NCBI GenBank assembly: GCA_002684755.1
Contig: NYVS01000028.1
Coordinates: 32,114 to 38,174, forward strand
Direction: 5' to 3'
DNA: 6,061 bases
From: Phycisphaerae bacterium
Lineage (GTDB): Bacteria > Planctomycetota > Phycisphaerae > Phycisphaerales > SM1A02
The notes beneath the pieces were generated by a model. It was not told where the DNA came from. It was given only the letters and a program-made list of their open reading frames with translations, and ran no database searches. The number at the start of each line of letters is the position of its first letter. The stretch's first letter is position 1. The position numbers were made by a program, and so were the translations under genes. Positions 1 to 5,600 of this stretch are shown one piece after another.

Positions 1-155
1 ACTGCGTGCATATCACCCTGCCTGCTCCGCCCGCCGGTCATGAGGCGGTGTCGGATGAAGAGCTGAGAAATGCGGCGGGAGGTTGCATCATGACCAATGC
101 AATCATGTGCTTGTTTCCAACCATTCCACATAAGGGGGAACGGTTTACCAAGTGA
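1..155 (+). CDS. RiPP precursor peptide, NHLP-type leader with Gly-Gly site (3' end of gene)
   Basis: The frame is open from the left edge (first full codon at 3) to TGA at 153-155, giving 50 residues; the start lies outside the window. The first 27 residues resemble the C-terminal end of leaders of the nitrile-hydratase-like leader peptide (NHLP) family: a short beta-like stretch Val-His-Ile-Thr-Leu-Pro, a Pro/Ala-rich turn, then VSDEELRNAAGG, close to the family consensus LSDEELEAVAGG. Cleavage after Gly-Gly, known in the family to be done by a peptidase-containing ABC exporter, would release a 23-residue core starting at position 84, with Cys at core 1 and 9, Thr at 4, 13 and 22, and no Ser. 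The core is 45% GC against 64% for the leader. The maturation enzyme is not in the window, so the modification (lanthionine, azoline, radical SAM or other) cannot be told. A chance frame is possible, but the leader motif makes it unlikely. Confidence 0.8.
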   Translation, partial: CVHITLPAPPAGHEAVSDEELRNAAGGCIMTNAIMCLFPTIPHKGERFTK

Positions 156-206
156 GGCCGCGACACTGATTCACCCCGCTCACGCCACAAGGTGTGGAAG
201 AAGGCA

Positions 207-233
207 GACAAGATCGCGAGACCGACAAGATCG
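207..233 (+). repeat. 10-bp direct repeat GACAAGATCG, 17-bp period
   Basis: Two perfect copies of GACAAGATCG lie at 207-216 and 224-233, directly upstream of the tRNA fragment. Closely spaced short direct repeats beside a tRNA att site are typical of arm-type binding sites for tyrosine integrases. That role is inferred from position only. Confidence 0.6.
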
Positions 234-250
234 TGAAACAGAGTCCGTTT

Positions 251-297
251 TCGGTCTACGAAACCGGCGGTCGAAGGTTCGAGTCCTTCCACTCGCG
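251..297 (+). pseudogene. 3' half of a tRNA-Arg(ACG), 5' half missing
   Basis: Anticodon arm: stem TCGGT (251-255) with ACCGG (263-267), loop CTACGAA with anticodon ACG at 258-260. Variable loop: five bases, 268-272. T arm: GAAGG (273-277) with CCTTC (285-289) and loop TTCGAGT. Acceptor 3' strand: CACTCGC (290-296), then G as discriminator base; CCA is not encoded. The upstream bases do not supply the rest. No partner for the acceptor strand (GCGAGTG expected) stands at the right distance, and there is no D arm with A14 and GG in the loop. A 4-bp AAAC/GTTT stem at 236-250 sits where the D arm should be but lacks those bases. It is therefore read as a truncated tRNA, as left at one end of an element integrated into a tRNA gene. 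A very divergent functional tRNA is the less likely alternative. Confidence 0.75.
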
Positions 298-307
298 TTC
301 CCCTCCG

Positions 308-333
308 AAAGCCCCCGCATCGCGGGGGCTTTT
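308..333 (+). terminator. Intrinsic terminator after the tRNA fragment
   Basis: An 8-bp perfect stem, GCCCCCGC (311-318) with GCGGGGGC (322-329), has a 3-base loop and is followed by TTTT (330-333). The stem extends by three A-T pairs (308-310 with 330-332), so it could also work weakly on the other strand. It lies 10 bases after the tRNA end, the normal place for a tRNA terminator. This suggests that the sequence to the right of the tRNA fragment is the original chromosomal flank. Confidence 0.8.
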
Positions 334-381
334 CGCTGACTCGGGATGGCGGATACACGGGCGACTCGCATCGGCGGTTTG

Positions 382-411
382 CTCGTGACTCCTCGTGACT
401 CCTCGTGACTC
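382..411 (+). repeat. Tandem repeat, 3 perfect copies of CTCGTGACTC
   Basis: Three head-to-tail identical 10-bp copies lie at 382-391, 392-401 and 402-411, in a stretch with no convincing gene. The unit length is near one helical turn. Function unknown; replication slippage is the simplest origin. Confidence 0.9.
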
Positions 412-454
412 ATGGTCTCCAACCGGTGCTCGAGGTCAACCACTGGCCGCGGCA

Positions 455-487
455 TGCGACGACCTGCGACGACCCGCGACGACCCGA
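455..487 (+). repeat. Tandem repeat, about 3.3 copies of TGCGACGACC
   Basis: Copies lie at 455-464, 465-474 and 475-484 (the third starts with C instead of T), plus three bases of a fourth. The unit differs from the repeat at 382-411 but has the same 10-bp length. The two arrays are 43 bases apart. Confidence 0.85.
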
Positions 488-573
488 TCATTCGAGCGCC
501 AGGGCGGTCCTCCGGTCGGCCATCGATCTCCCGCGTTCAGGACGAGGGTCAAACAGGTTCGCCAAGGTCTCGC

Positions 574-717
574 TCATTCCCTCAGAAGCTGCAGCATCAC
601 CAGCAACGCACCGCCGCCAGCCACACACACCCAGGCCGTCTTTCTCGAACAGCACATTGGAATTCTCCTCCACCAGGCCGCAGGTGTTCGGACCGAGGCG
701 TTCTTCCGCTCGTTCAT
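574..717 (-). CDS. Possible small single-pass membrane protein, 47 aa
   Basis: Not a recognised family. The frame runs from ATG at 717 to TGA at 574-576. A GGAG Shine-Dalgarno stands 7 bases before this ATG, which favours it over the farther in-frame start at 822. The N-terminal 27 residues are basic, with several Arg and Lys and a Cys-Cys pair. They are followed by about 18 hydrophobic residues (28-45: Ala-Trp-Val-Cys-Val-Ala-Gly-Gly and so on) and a short Arg-Glu tail. This layout fits a membrane-anchored micropeptide with a cytoplasmic basic N-terminus. Against it: rare codons such as AGG and AGA, mixed third-position GC, and no neighbour to support a role. It could be a chance frame or a decayed remnant. 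Confidence 0.3.
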   Translation of the reverse strand: MNERKNASVRTPAAWWRRIPMCCSRKTAWVCVAGGGALLVMLQLLRE

Positions 718-1031
718 GCATGAACTCCAGTCATTGAAACGGCATCGGTCCCGTTTGAACCGAAGATCCGGACGAGTCGCCACGACCAGGCGATGGAGTA
801 CGGAACATCCGAGCACGGCCAACCGACCTCAGCAAGACGATCCGCCGTTCACCCCTCCTCGCAGTCGATGCCCGCTCGACACGCCCGCAACGATACCCGA
901 GTCGGGCCGTACGGTCTGCCGATCGGTGTCCGAAACGTTCCATCACCTGCGATTCCGCATTGCCTGCGTGGCCGGATCTTCAGGACGGGCTCGACCGGGC
1001 CGTCGATCGAGGATCCCCCGCCAACCGTCGG
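718..1031. other. Stretch with no supported gene
   Basis: Frames here on both strands are rich in Arg, Pro and Ser, as expected from reading GC-rich non-coding DNA, and none has a good ribosome site or recognisable motif. The part next to the ATP-grasp gene holds no stem with a T run, so no intrinsic terminator for that gene is visible. Confidence 0.5.
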
Positions 1032-1892
1032 TCACCCTTGCAGGATCGGTCGCCGATCGAAGCCGCGTGGATCGAAGTCCCGGGTGTACACGGCGGCCGG
1101 CACCCGAAGATTCAGCCCCGCGCCGCTCAGGAAGGTGAGCTCGCCGACGCAGATCCGATTCTCGTGGACCAGCATGTCGACCCGGACCGCCGGCAGCGAC
1201 GCGCCCAGCACCGTCGCGATCTCGATGCATCGCTCGTAGGCCGGATGCGGAGGCGGATCGGCCCCCGCTTCAGCCGGGACGACCACGTTTCCCGACACGT
1301 CGTATCCCGTGCACTGTGCCGTCGGGTCCGCCAGATGGACGATGCCCCCCCGCGGTCGTCCTCCGTCGACGAAGATCTTGACGTCGTGCAGATCGCCGCC
1401 GGGGCCGCCGATCCACGGTTCCACCATGAGCCGCCCGACGAGCCCCCGGTAGAGCGACTCACCCCAGACCCGGGAGTAATCTCGGCGCCGCCATCGTTCG
1501 AGTCGTCGCCCGAGCCGCCGCCAATCGACGGCATCCCGGTCCTCCACCCGCTCGTTCCAGCGACATCCGTGCGTGCACTTGATCACGAACGACTTCGGGA
1601 GGCTCCCATGGTCGATCTGGTCGAAACGGTCGTACACCCCCAGCATCGGTGCGAGGAACGACTCGCCCACCCGGGCCCGAACGAAATCACGGACGAGATG
1701 CTTGTCGGCGAGATGACTGATCGACGACAGGTCCGACCGCAACACGAGATAGGCGATCTTGTCGAACGGCTCGATCGGCGGATCGAGGATGGGATCGCGA
1801 CCGTGGATGCGACGGAATCGATGCAGGTAGTGAAGACGCGGACCGACGATCAGATGATGGGCTCGCTCCACGATCCTGCGCATGCTCGACAT
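1032..1892 (-). CDS. TupA-like ATP-grasp family protein
   Basis: Likely polysaccharide- or peptide-decorating ligase of the TupA-like ATP-grasp family, named after a teichuronopeptide biosynthesis protein of alkaliphilic Bacillus. With the start at 1892 it has 286 residues, usual for the family. Visible blocks: DKIAYLVLRSD (44-54); LADKHLVRDFV (61-71); LPKSFVIKCTHGC (98-110), whose Lys105 is a candidate nucleotide-binding Lys; VEPWI (157-161) followed by DLHDVKIF (167-174); RVDML with Asp239; and GELTF with Glu251, the last two being the likely metal ligands. No signal peptide is seen, so it is cytoplasmic. Start: ATGs occur at 1901, 1892 and 1883. GAGAGG touches the first but is 9 bases from the second, so 1892 is preferred. 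The longer frame to 2150 overlaps the neighbouring gene and looks non-coding. The exact substrate is unknown, and no other glycan genes are in view. Confidence 0.85.
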   Translation of the reverse strand: MSSMRRIVERAHHLIVGPRLHYLHRFRRIHGRDPILDPPIEPFDKIAYLVLRSDLSSISHLADKHLVRDFVRARVGESFLAPMLGVYDRFDQIDHGSLPKSFVIKCTHGCRWNERVEDRDAVDWRRLGRRLERWRRRDYSRVWGESLYRGLVGRLMVEPWIGGPGGDLHDVKIFVDGGRPRGGIVHLADPTAQCTGYDVSGNVVVPAEAGADPPPHPAYERCIEIATVLGASLPAVRVDMLVHENRICVGELTFLSGAGLNLRVPAAVYTRDFDPRGFDRRPILQG

Positions 1893-1964
1893 CTTGAACA
1901 TCCTCTCGATCGCCCCACGTCCTGAAGCGGAGAGGCGCCGGGACGCTTCGCCTGGCGGAGCAGC

Positions 1965-2003
1965 GGCCCCGTCGGCACGCACGCCGCAATGCATGCCGGG
2001 GCC
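1965..2003 (-). other. Strong stem-loop between the two minus-strand genes
   Basis: GGCCCC (1965-1970) pairs with GGGGCC (1998-2003), and GGCACGCA (1974-1981) pairs with TGCATGCC (1990-1997), with one mismatch that becomes a G-U wobble in the minus-strand RNA. There is a 3-base bulge (1971-1973) and an 8-base loop. It begins 8 bases after the stop of the upstream gene. No T run follows on either strand, so it is not a classical terminator. mRNA 3'-end protection, processing or attenuation are possible. Confidence 0.65.
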
Positions 2004-2010
2004 CGAACAC

Positions 2011-4035
2011 TCACTCGCCCCGCTGACGCCGAAGCCCCTGTTCCATCTCCTCGAGCGTGACCCGCTCGTTCCCATCGGTGTCGATCTGCGCGAAGAATCC
2101 TCGGTACTGCGGCGGGCATTCTTCAAGGCTGAGCTCGCCGTCCCGGTCACGATCGAGAAGCGAGAACACCCCTTCGGCCGAGCGGGTCTCGGCCACCGGT
2201 TCCCCCCGCTCGGTCGGCAACAGACATTCGAAGTAGCCGATCATCATCTCGTCGTAGGTCTGATCGCCCCATCTCACCGTGGCGGCCGGATCGGGGTTGG
2301 CGGGATTGCCTTCGGAGTTGTCGAACGTCGCGGACGCGATGATCCTCGAACCTCGCTTGACGATCAGCGGCTCCCGGTAGACGTAGTTCAACTGCCAGTT
2401 GAAGTCGTAGCGCGGCACGTCCAGCATCGTCGACCGGACCCCTTCGGGAGATTCGAGCTCGTACCGGAACGAACGTCCCCGCAGATGCATGTGCGGCATC
2501 AGGGTGAGGATCTCGATGTCCCGTGGTATCGCCACGAAGGCCTCGACCGGATGGGCCGCCGCCCCGGGTGGAATCTTGAATCGACGATTCGACGCGCTGG
2601 CGGTCACGACCTCGGTCTGGGGCGGGCGTTCGGCGAAACGAAGCCCGAGGCGGGTGCGATCGCTGGTGACCTGACCGTTCGGCGTGTAGTGCAGCTGGAA
2701 GACGAGTTTCGAACCGGCGGGGATCCGCTTGGCGATCGACCGCCCTCGAGCGACGCGCGGATCGCCGTAGTCGATCGATCGGTGGCCGGGAACGTAGGCC
2801 GCGAGGAATCCCGCCCGATCGGGCCGGCGGCCGGGCTCCTTGATGAAGACCAGTACGTGATGAACCGCATCGAGGGCCGTCGGGATCAACTCCCAGGCCT
2901 CGACCCATCGATCCTCCTCGAACTCCGGATCGATGGTGATGTTGACGTAGTCCAGATAGCCCTCGGCCGGAATCGCGATCTCCTCCGGAATCGGAATGAT
3001 CAGATCCGGCGTTCCGATGGTCCACTCGGCGGCCGCACCGGGACGGGGTCGTTCGACGGCGGCGGTTCGTGGATGACGGGCGGGCGCCCCGCTGGGTCGA
3101 CCGTTCCGAGCCCACGCCACGATCGCCTCCCGTTCCTCCGGCGCCAGCGAGCGGTCGTTCGACCAGGGCGAGTGGCCCTCGCCCTCGACGGACTCGGCGA
3201 ACCAGGGAGGCATCAGTCCGGCGGAGACCTGGCGGGCGATCATCCCGGCGTTCGCCCGAGCCTCCTCCTCGACGTCGAGCGGGAAGGGTCCGATTCCGCC
3301 GGCCCGGTGACAGCCCACGCAGTGGACGTCGAACAGACGTGAGATCGAACCATGCCAGGTCGGCGTCCGTTCGAGCCTCGGTTGCCCGACCTCGAGGCCG
3401 AGCTCGCATCCCGGCGAGGTCGTCGCCGCCGGTTCGGCCGCGCGGCCGGCCAGCACCGCGTCGACCGCATCCACCAGAAACGTCGATCGCGGTTCGTTTC
3501 GAACGTATCCCAGCCCCAGCCGATCGTCGACGGCACCTCGGTAACGCACGGTGCCTCGATCGTCGAGCAGGAAGGCTTCGGTCGTCGTGGACGCCCCGAT
3601 CGCTTTCGCCACCGCGCGTTTCGGATCATGCACCGCGTCACCCTGGAAATCGGTGGCCGCGAGGAACGCGGCGAGTTCGTCCGCCGTGTCCGTCCCCTGC
3701 ACATCGACGAGCACCACGCGGACGCCTCGCGGTCGCCAGCCACGCTCGAGCGTCGAGAGGATCGGCAGCCACTTTCGACTCAACGGGCAGGTGGTGCTGG
3801 TCATCACCAGCACCGTGGCACGGTCCTCGACGCCGAGCGTCAGCGGCCCCCCCGCCAGAAGATCGGTCTCGGGGAGGACTGCGAGCCGCCCCACGCCGAC
3901 CGCACGGCCTTCGATCGCCTCCGGACCCACCCGCACCGGCGGATCGTCCGACTGCGTGGCCGACCAGGCCGACATCGGGGCGAGTGCGAGGCCGAGGATC
4001 ACGGCCGCGACGTCATGAATGCAAGAGCGGATCAT
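2011..4035 (-). CDS. Exported redoxin / cytochrome c / copper type II monooxygenase fusion with EF-hands
   Basis: A 674-residue exported protein with several joined parts. Residues 1-26 are a signal peptide ending Ser-Ala-Trp-Ser-Ala. Residues about 60-200 are a redoxin (peroxiredoxin-like) domain with a single active Cys83 in Thr-Cys-Pro-Leu-Ser. A cytochrome c segment has heme motif CVGCH (239-243) and a likely axial Met275 in Met-Pro-Pro-Trp. About 340-610 is a copper type II, ascorbate-dependent (PHM/DBM-like) monooxygenase. All expected copper ligands appear: His392-His393 and His449 for one site; His515, His517 and Met597 or 598 for the other. Two EF-hand loops close it: 628-639, canonical, and 652-663, with Glu in place of the usual Gly at loop position 6. 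It should act outside the cytoplasmic membrane; the substrate is unknown. ATG 4035 is chosen because the signal peptide begins there; the frame reaches 4119 but the extra part looks non-coding. No Shine-Dalgarno is seen. Confidence 0.9.
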   Translation of the reverse strand: MIRSCIHDVAAVILGLALAPMSAWSATQSDDPPVRVGPEAIEGRAVGVGRLAVLPETDLLAGGPLTLGVEDRATVLVMTSTTCPLSRKWLPILSTLERGWRPRGVRVVLVDVQGTDTADELAAFLAATDFQGDAVHDPKRAVAKAIGASTTTEAFLLDDRGTVRYRGAVDDRLGLGYVRNEPRSTFLVDAVDAVLAGRAAEPAATTSPGCELGLEVGQPRLERTPTWHGSISRLFDVHCVGCHRAGGIGPFPLDVEEEARANAGMIARQVSAGLMPPWFAESVEGEGHSPWSNDRSLAPEEREAIVAWARNGRPSGAPARHPRTAAVERPRPGAAAEWTIGTPDLIIPIPEEIAIPAEGYLDYVNITIDPEFEEDRWVEAWELIPTALDAVHHVLVFIKEPGRRPDRAGFLAAYVPGHRSIDYGDPRVARGRSIAKRIPAGSKLVFQLHYTPNGQVTSDRTRLGLRFAERPPQTEVVTASASNRRFKIPPGAAAHPVEAFVAIPRDIEILTLMPHMHLRGRSFRYELESPEGVRSTMLDVPRYDFNWQLNYVYREPLIVKRGSRIIASATFDNSEGNPANPDPAATVRWGDQTYDEMMIGYFECLLPTERGEPVAETRSAEGVFSLLDRDRDGELSLEECPPQYRGFFAQIDTDGNERVTLEEMEQGLRRQRGE

Positions 4036-4069
4036 GATCTGATCGTAGCTGATACGCCCTCGGTGACAA
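4036..4069 (-). promoter_or_regulatory. Promoter of the redoxin/cytochrome/monooxygenase gene, possibly leaderless
   Basis: On the minus strand, TTGTCA (4069-4064, 5 of 6 to the sigma-70 -35) is followed after 16 bases by TACGAT (4047-4042, 4 of 6 to the -10). Only six bases separate the -10 from the ATG, so transcription would start at or next to the A of the ATG. This agrees with the absence of a Shine-Dalgarno. Confidence 0.5.
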
Positions 4070-4454
4070 GACGTCGACCGCGCCCGAAAACGCACGTCGT
4101 TTCCATCCGTCTTCCGCAACCGACCGACGCCGTTCTCGAGGCCGACGCGATCACGGTCCGTACCGGACGAGCATCGTTCTTCGGGGCGGGTGTTCGTTCA
4201 GATTCGGCCTTTGACACGCTCGCCGCGGCGATCCAGACCGACGAGCGTCGTTCTCCGACACCGAACCCGTAGCACTCGACGCACAGGACTTCTTGAGGCG
4301 GTTGCGGTCGGTTTCGAAGCGAAGGGACTCCCCGGATCGAGCGATTCAGCCGTTCGTCCTCGACTGGCTTCGCTGATGTCTCGAGGGTGCGGCACGCCAC
4401 GACCGGACACGGCAGGAATGCATCCGATTCTGCGCAGAACCCCGACATCGAGGA
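4070..4454. other. Divergent intergenic region with paired repeats
   Basis: This stretch separates two divergently read genes. Frames crossing it show no domain or signal and are judged non-coding. It contains the 18-bp repeat pair listed separately, between the two promoters, where operators could act on either gene. Confidence 0.5.
4166..4257. repeat. Two 18-bp near-identical repeats with dyad symmetry
   Basis: GACGAGCATCGTTCTTCG at 4166-4183 and GACGAGCGTCGTTCTCCG at 4240-4257 match at 16 of 18 positions, with starts 74 bases apart. Each contains ACGA-N3-TCGT, a short dyad of the kind bound by dimeric regulators. Their place in the divergent region makes a shared operator possible, but no regulator gene is in view. 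Confidence 0.5.
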
Positions 4455-4483
4455 TTGGATACGTCCCCGCCCGGTGCTAACTT
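4455..4483 (+). promoter_or_regulatory. Candidate promoter of the dockerin-bearing protein gene
   Basis: TTGGAT (4455-4460) and TAACTT (4478-4483) are spaced by 17 bases. The start of transcription would be near 4490, right at the Shine-Dalgarno GGAGGA (4490-4495), leaving an unusually short leader. The -10 match is only 3 of 6, so this is tentative. Confidence 0.35.
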
Positions 4484-4502
4484 GGTGGCGGAGGACCTTT
4501 TC

Positions 4503-5345
4503 ATGCGTCGATCGATCTCCGGTCTCGTCTCACTCGCGATCATCACCGCCTCGGTGACCGCCGGGGAGACCACCGTCGTTGACTTCGAAGATTGCGCCGG
4601 AACCACCTGCGAAGGGTGGTCAGGCCCCAGCGGTCCCGGCGGCGCGACCTTGGTCGATCCGGTCGGCGGCAATCCCGGCCGGAACCTGCACACGGTTTTC
4701 AGCAACTTCTTCGTCGGCTTCCGAAACTCGTCGAACCCGGAATTCGTAAGGGACTTCTCCACGCTCGAGAACTTCACCCTTTCCGTCGATCTGAAAGCCG
4801 AGTCCATCTCGTTCGCGGGAACCGACGTCACCAGACCCTGGCTCGTCGAGATCCGCGACCACGACGACCCCCCGCCGGGATACGCCTGGGTCTCGGTCTG
4901 GTATCTCTTCTCCTGGGTCGGCGAGAGCGACTGGACCACGTGGTCGGTGGAGGTCGAGGATCCCGCCGCGGTCGAGCTCCCGGAGGGCTGGGGCGGAACC
5001 GGCGCCGAGGACCCCCGAACCTTCGAACCAAGTCTCCCGAAGGATCGATCCTTCGCGGACGTGCTGGCCGGCGCCGACTCGATCGTCTTCACCACCGGCC
5101 AGCCGGGTTTCGTCTTCGGGCTCACCGACTTCGACCTGCGGATCGACAACGTCACGATCACCACCAACCCGGCCACGGCCTGTCCCGCCGACTTGAACGG
5201 CGATGGTCTGGTCGACGCATCGGACATGGGTGCCATGCTCGCCCTCTGGGGCGATGCCGAAAACGCAGCCGACCTCAACGACGATGGTGCCGTCGATGCC
5301 CAGGATCTGGGACTTCTCCTGGTCGGGTGGGGTCCGTGCTCCTGA
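4503..5345 (+). CDS. Exported protein with C-terminal dockerin-like (EF-hand repeat) domain
   Basis: The 280-residue product has a signal peptide (residues 1-20, cleavage after Val-Thr-Ala). A body of about 200 residues follows, rich in Asp, Trp and beta-type segments. It resembles a jelly-roll or lectin-like fold, and Asp-Asn-Val near 215 matches the usual end of such domains. Cys31 and Cys36 may form a disulfide. The C-terminus has two dockerin type I-like calcium loops, DLNGDGLVDASD (230-241) and DLNDDGAVDAQD (257-268), each followed by a Leu-rich helix and Trp-Gly. Cys227 and Cys279 bracket the module, a Cys-framed arrangement seen in Phycisphaerae secreted proteins. The ATG at 4503 is chosen because GGAGGA stands 7 bases upstream and the signal peptide begins there. 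No catalytic motif is recognised; a ligand-binding or surface role is inferred. No cohesin partner is visible. Confidence 0.85.
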   Translation: MRRSISGLVSLAIITASVTAGETTVVDFEDCAGTTCEGWSGPSGPGGATLVDPVGGNPGRNLHTVFSNFFVGFRNSSNPEFVRDFSTLENFTLSVDLKAESISFAGTDVTRPWLVEIRDHDDPPPGYAWVSVWYLFSWVGESDWTTWSVEVEDPAAVELPEGWGGTGAEDPRTFEPSLPKDRSFADVLAGADSIVFTTGQPGFVFGLTDFDLRIDNVTITTNPATACPADLNGDGLVDASDMGAMLALWGDAENAADLNDDGAVDAQDLGLLLVGWGPCS

Positions 5346-5517
5346 TCTCCATTGTGGGCGCAAGGTGATCACGAACGTCCCAATGCGGTGACGAACGTGG
5401 GCACTCCTCGGACGATCCCGGGCGTACCGGAGCGGGCCGCTGTTCCACGAGACATGCTGCGAGAAATCGCTGTTCAGGCCATTTGAAAGTGGTTTTGAGG
5501 CGGCGAACACGAATGCC

Positions 5518-5547
5518 TTGAATGCACTCAGTGCTTTTTGGTACGCT
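5518..5547 (+). promoter_or_regulatory. Candidate promoter of the right-edge gene
   Basis: TTGAAT (5518-5523) and TACGCT (5542-5547) are 18 bases apart, giving a leader of about 47 bases before the ATG at 5601. CTCAGTG occurs twice, at 5527-5533 inside the spacer and 5552-5558 near the expected start of transcription, with starts 25 bases apart. The second copy overlaps the palindrome GTGATCAC (5556-5563). These could be operator half-sites. The AT-rich spacer supports a promoter here, but the -10 match is weak. Confidence 0.35.
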
Positions 5548-5600
5548 ATCGCTCAGTGATCACGCATCGCCGGGGGTTCTCGATCTTCTGGAGCACCATC

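Noticed and set aside
83..102. Inverted repeat TTGCAT/ATGCAA with an 8-base loop
   Set aside because: It lies inside the peptide core coding sequence, is short and AT-rich, and is explained by codons such as Cys-Ile and Asn-Ala.
185..197. Hairpin CCACA-AGG-TGTGG after the RiPP gene
   Set aside because: It has only five pairs and no T run, so it is not supported as a terminator.
216..297. A complete tRNA using GCGAG at 216-220 as the acceptor 5' strand
   Set aside because: Only five bases pair with the 3' strand, the distance to the anticodon arm is 30 bases instead of 21, and no D arm with the conserved bases can be drawn.
395..1138. Long plus-strand frame of 247 codons
   Set aside because: It is rich in Arg, Pro and Ser, runs through both tandem repeats and overlaps the end of the ATP-grasp gene. 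It has no recognisable domain, as expected for chance frames in GC-rich DNA.
1882..3342. Plus-strand frame of 486 codons opposite the redox gene
   Set aside because: It is antisense to a gene with clear domains and copper and heme ligands; its own translation is charged and low in pattern.
4032..4448. Minus-strand frame of 138 codons in the divergent region
   Set aside because: It has no ribosome site or family motif, and it covers the probable promoter and start of the redox gene in another frame.
5524..5539. GCAC-TCA-GTGC followed by TTTTT as a terminator for the dockerin-bearing gene
   Set aside because: The stem has only four pairs and lies within the probable promoter of the next gene; too weak to call.
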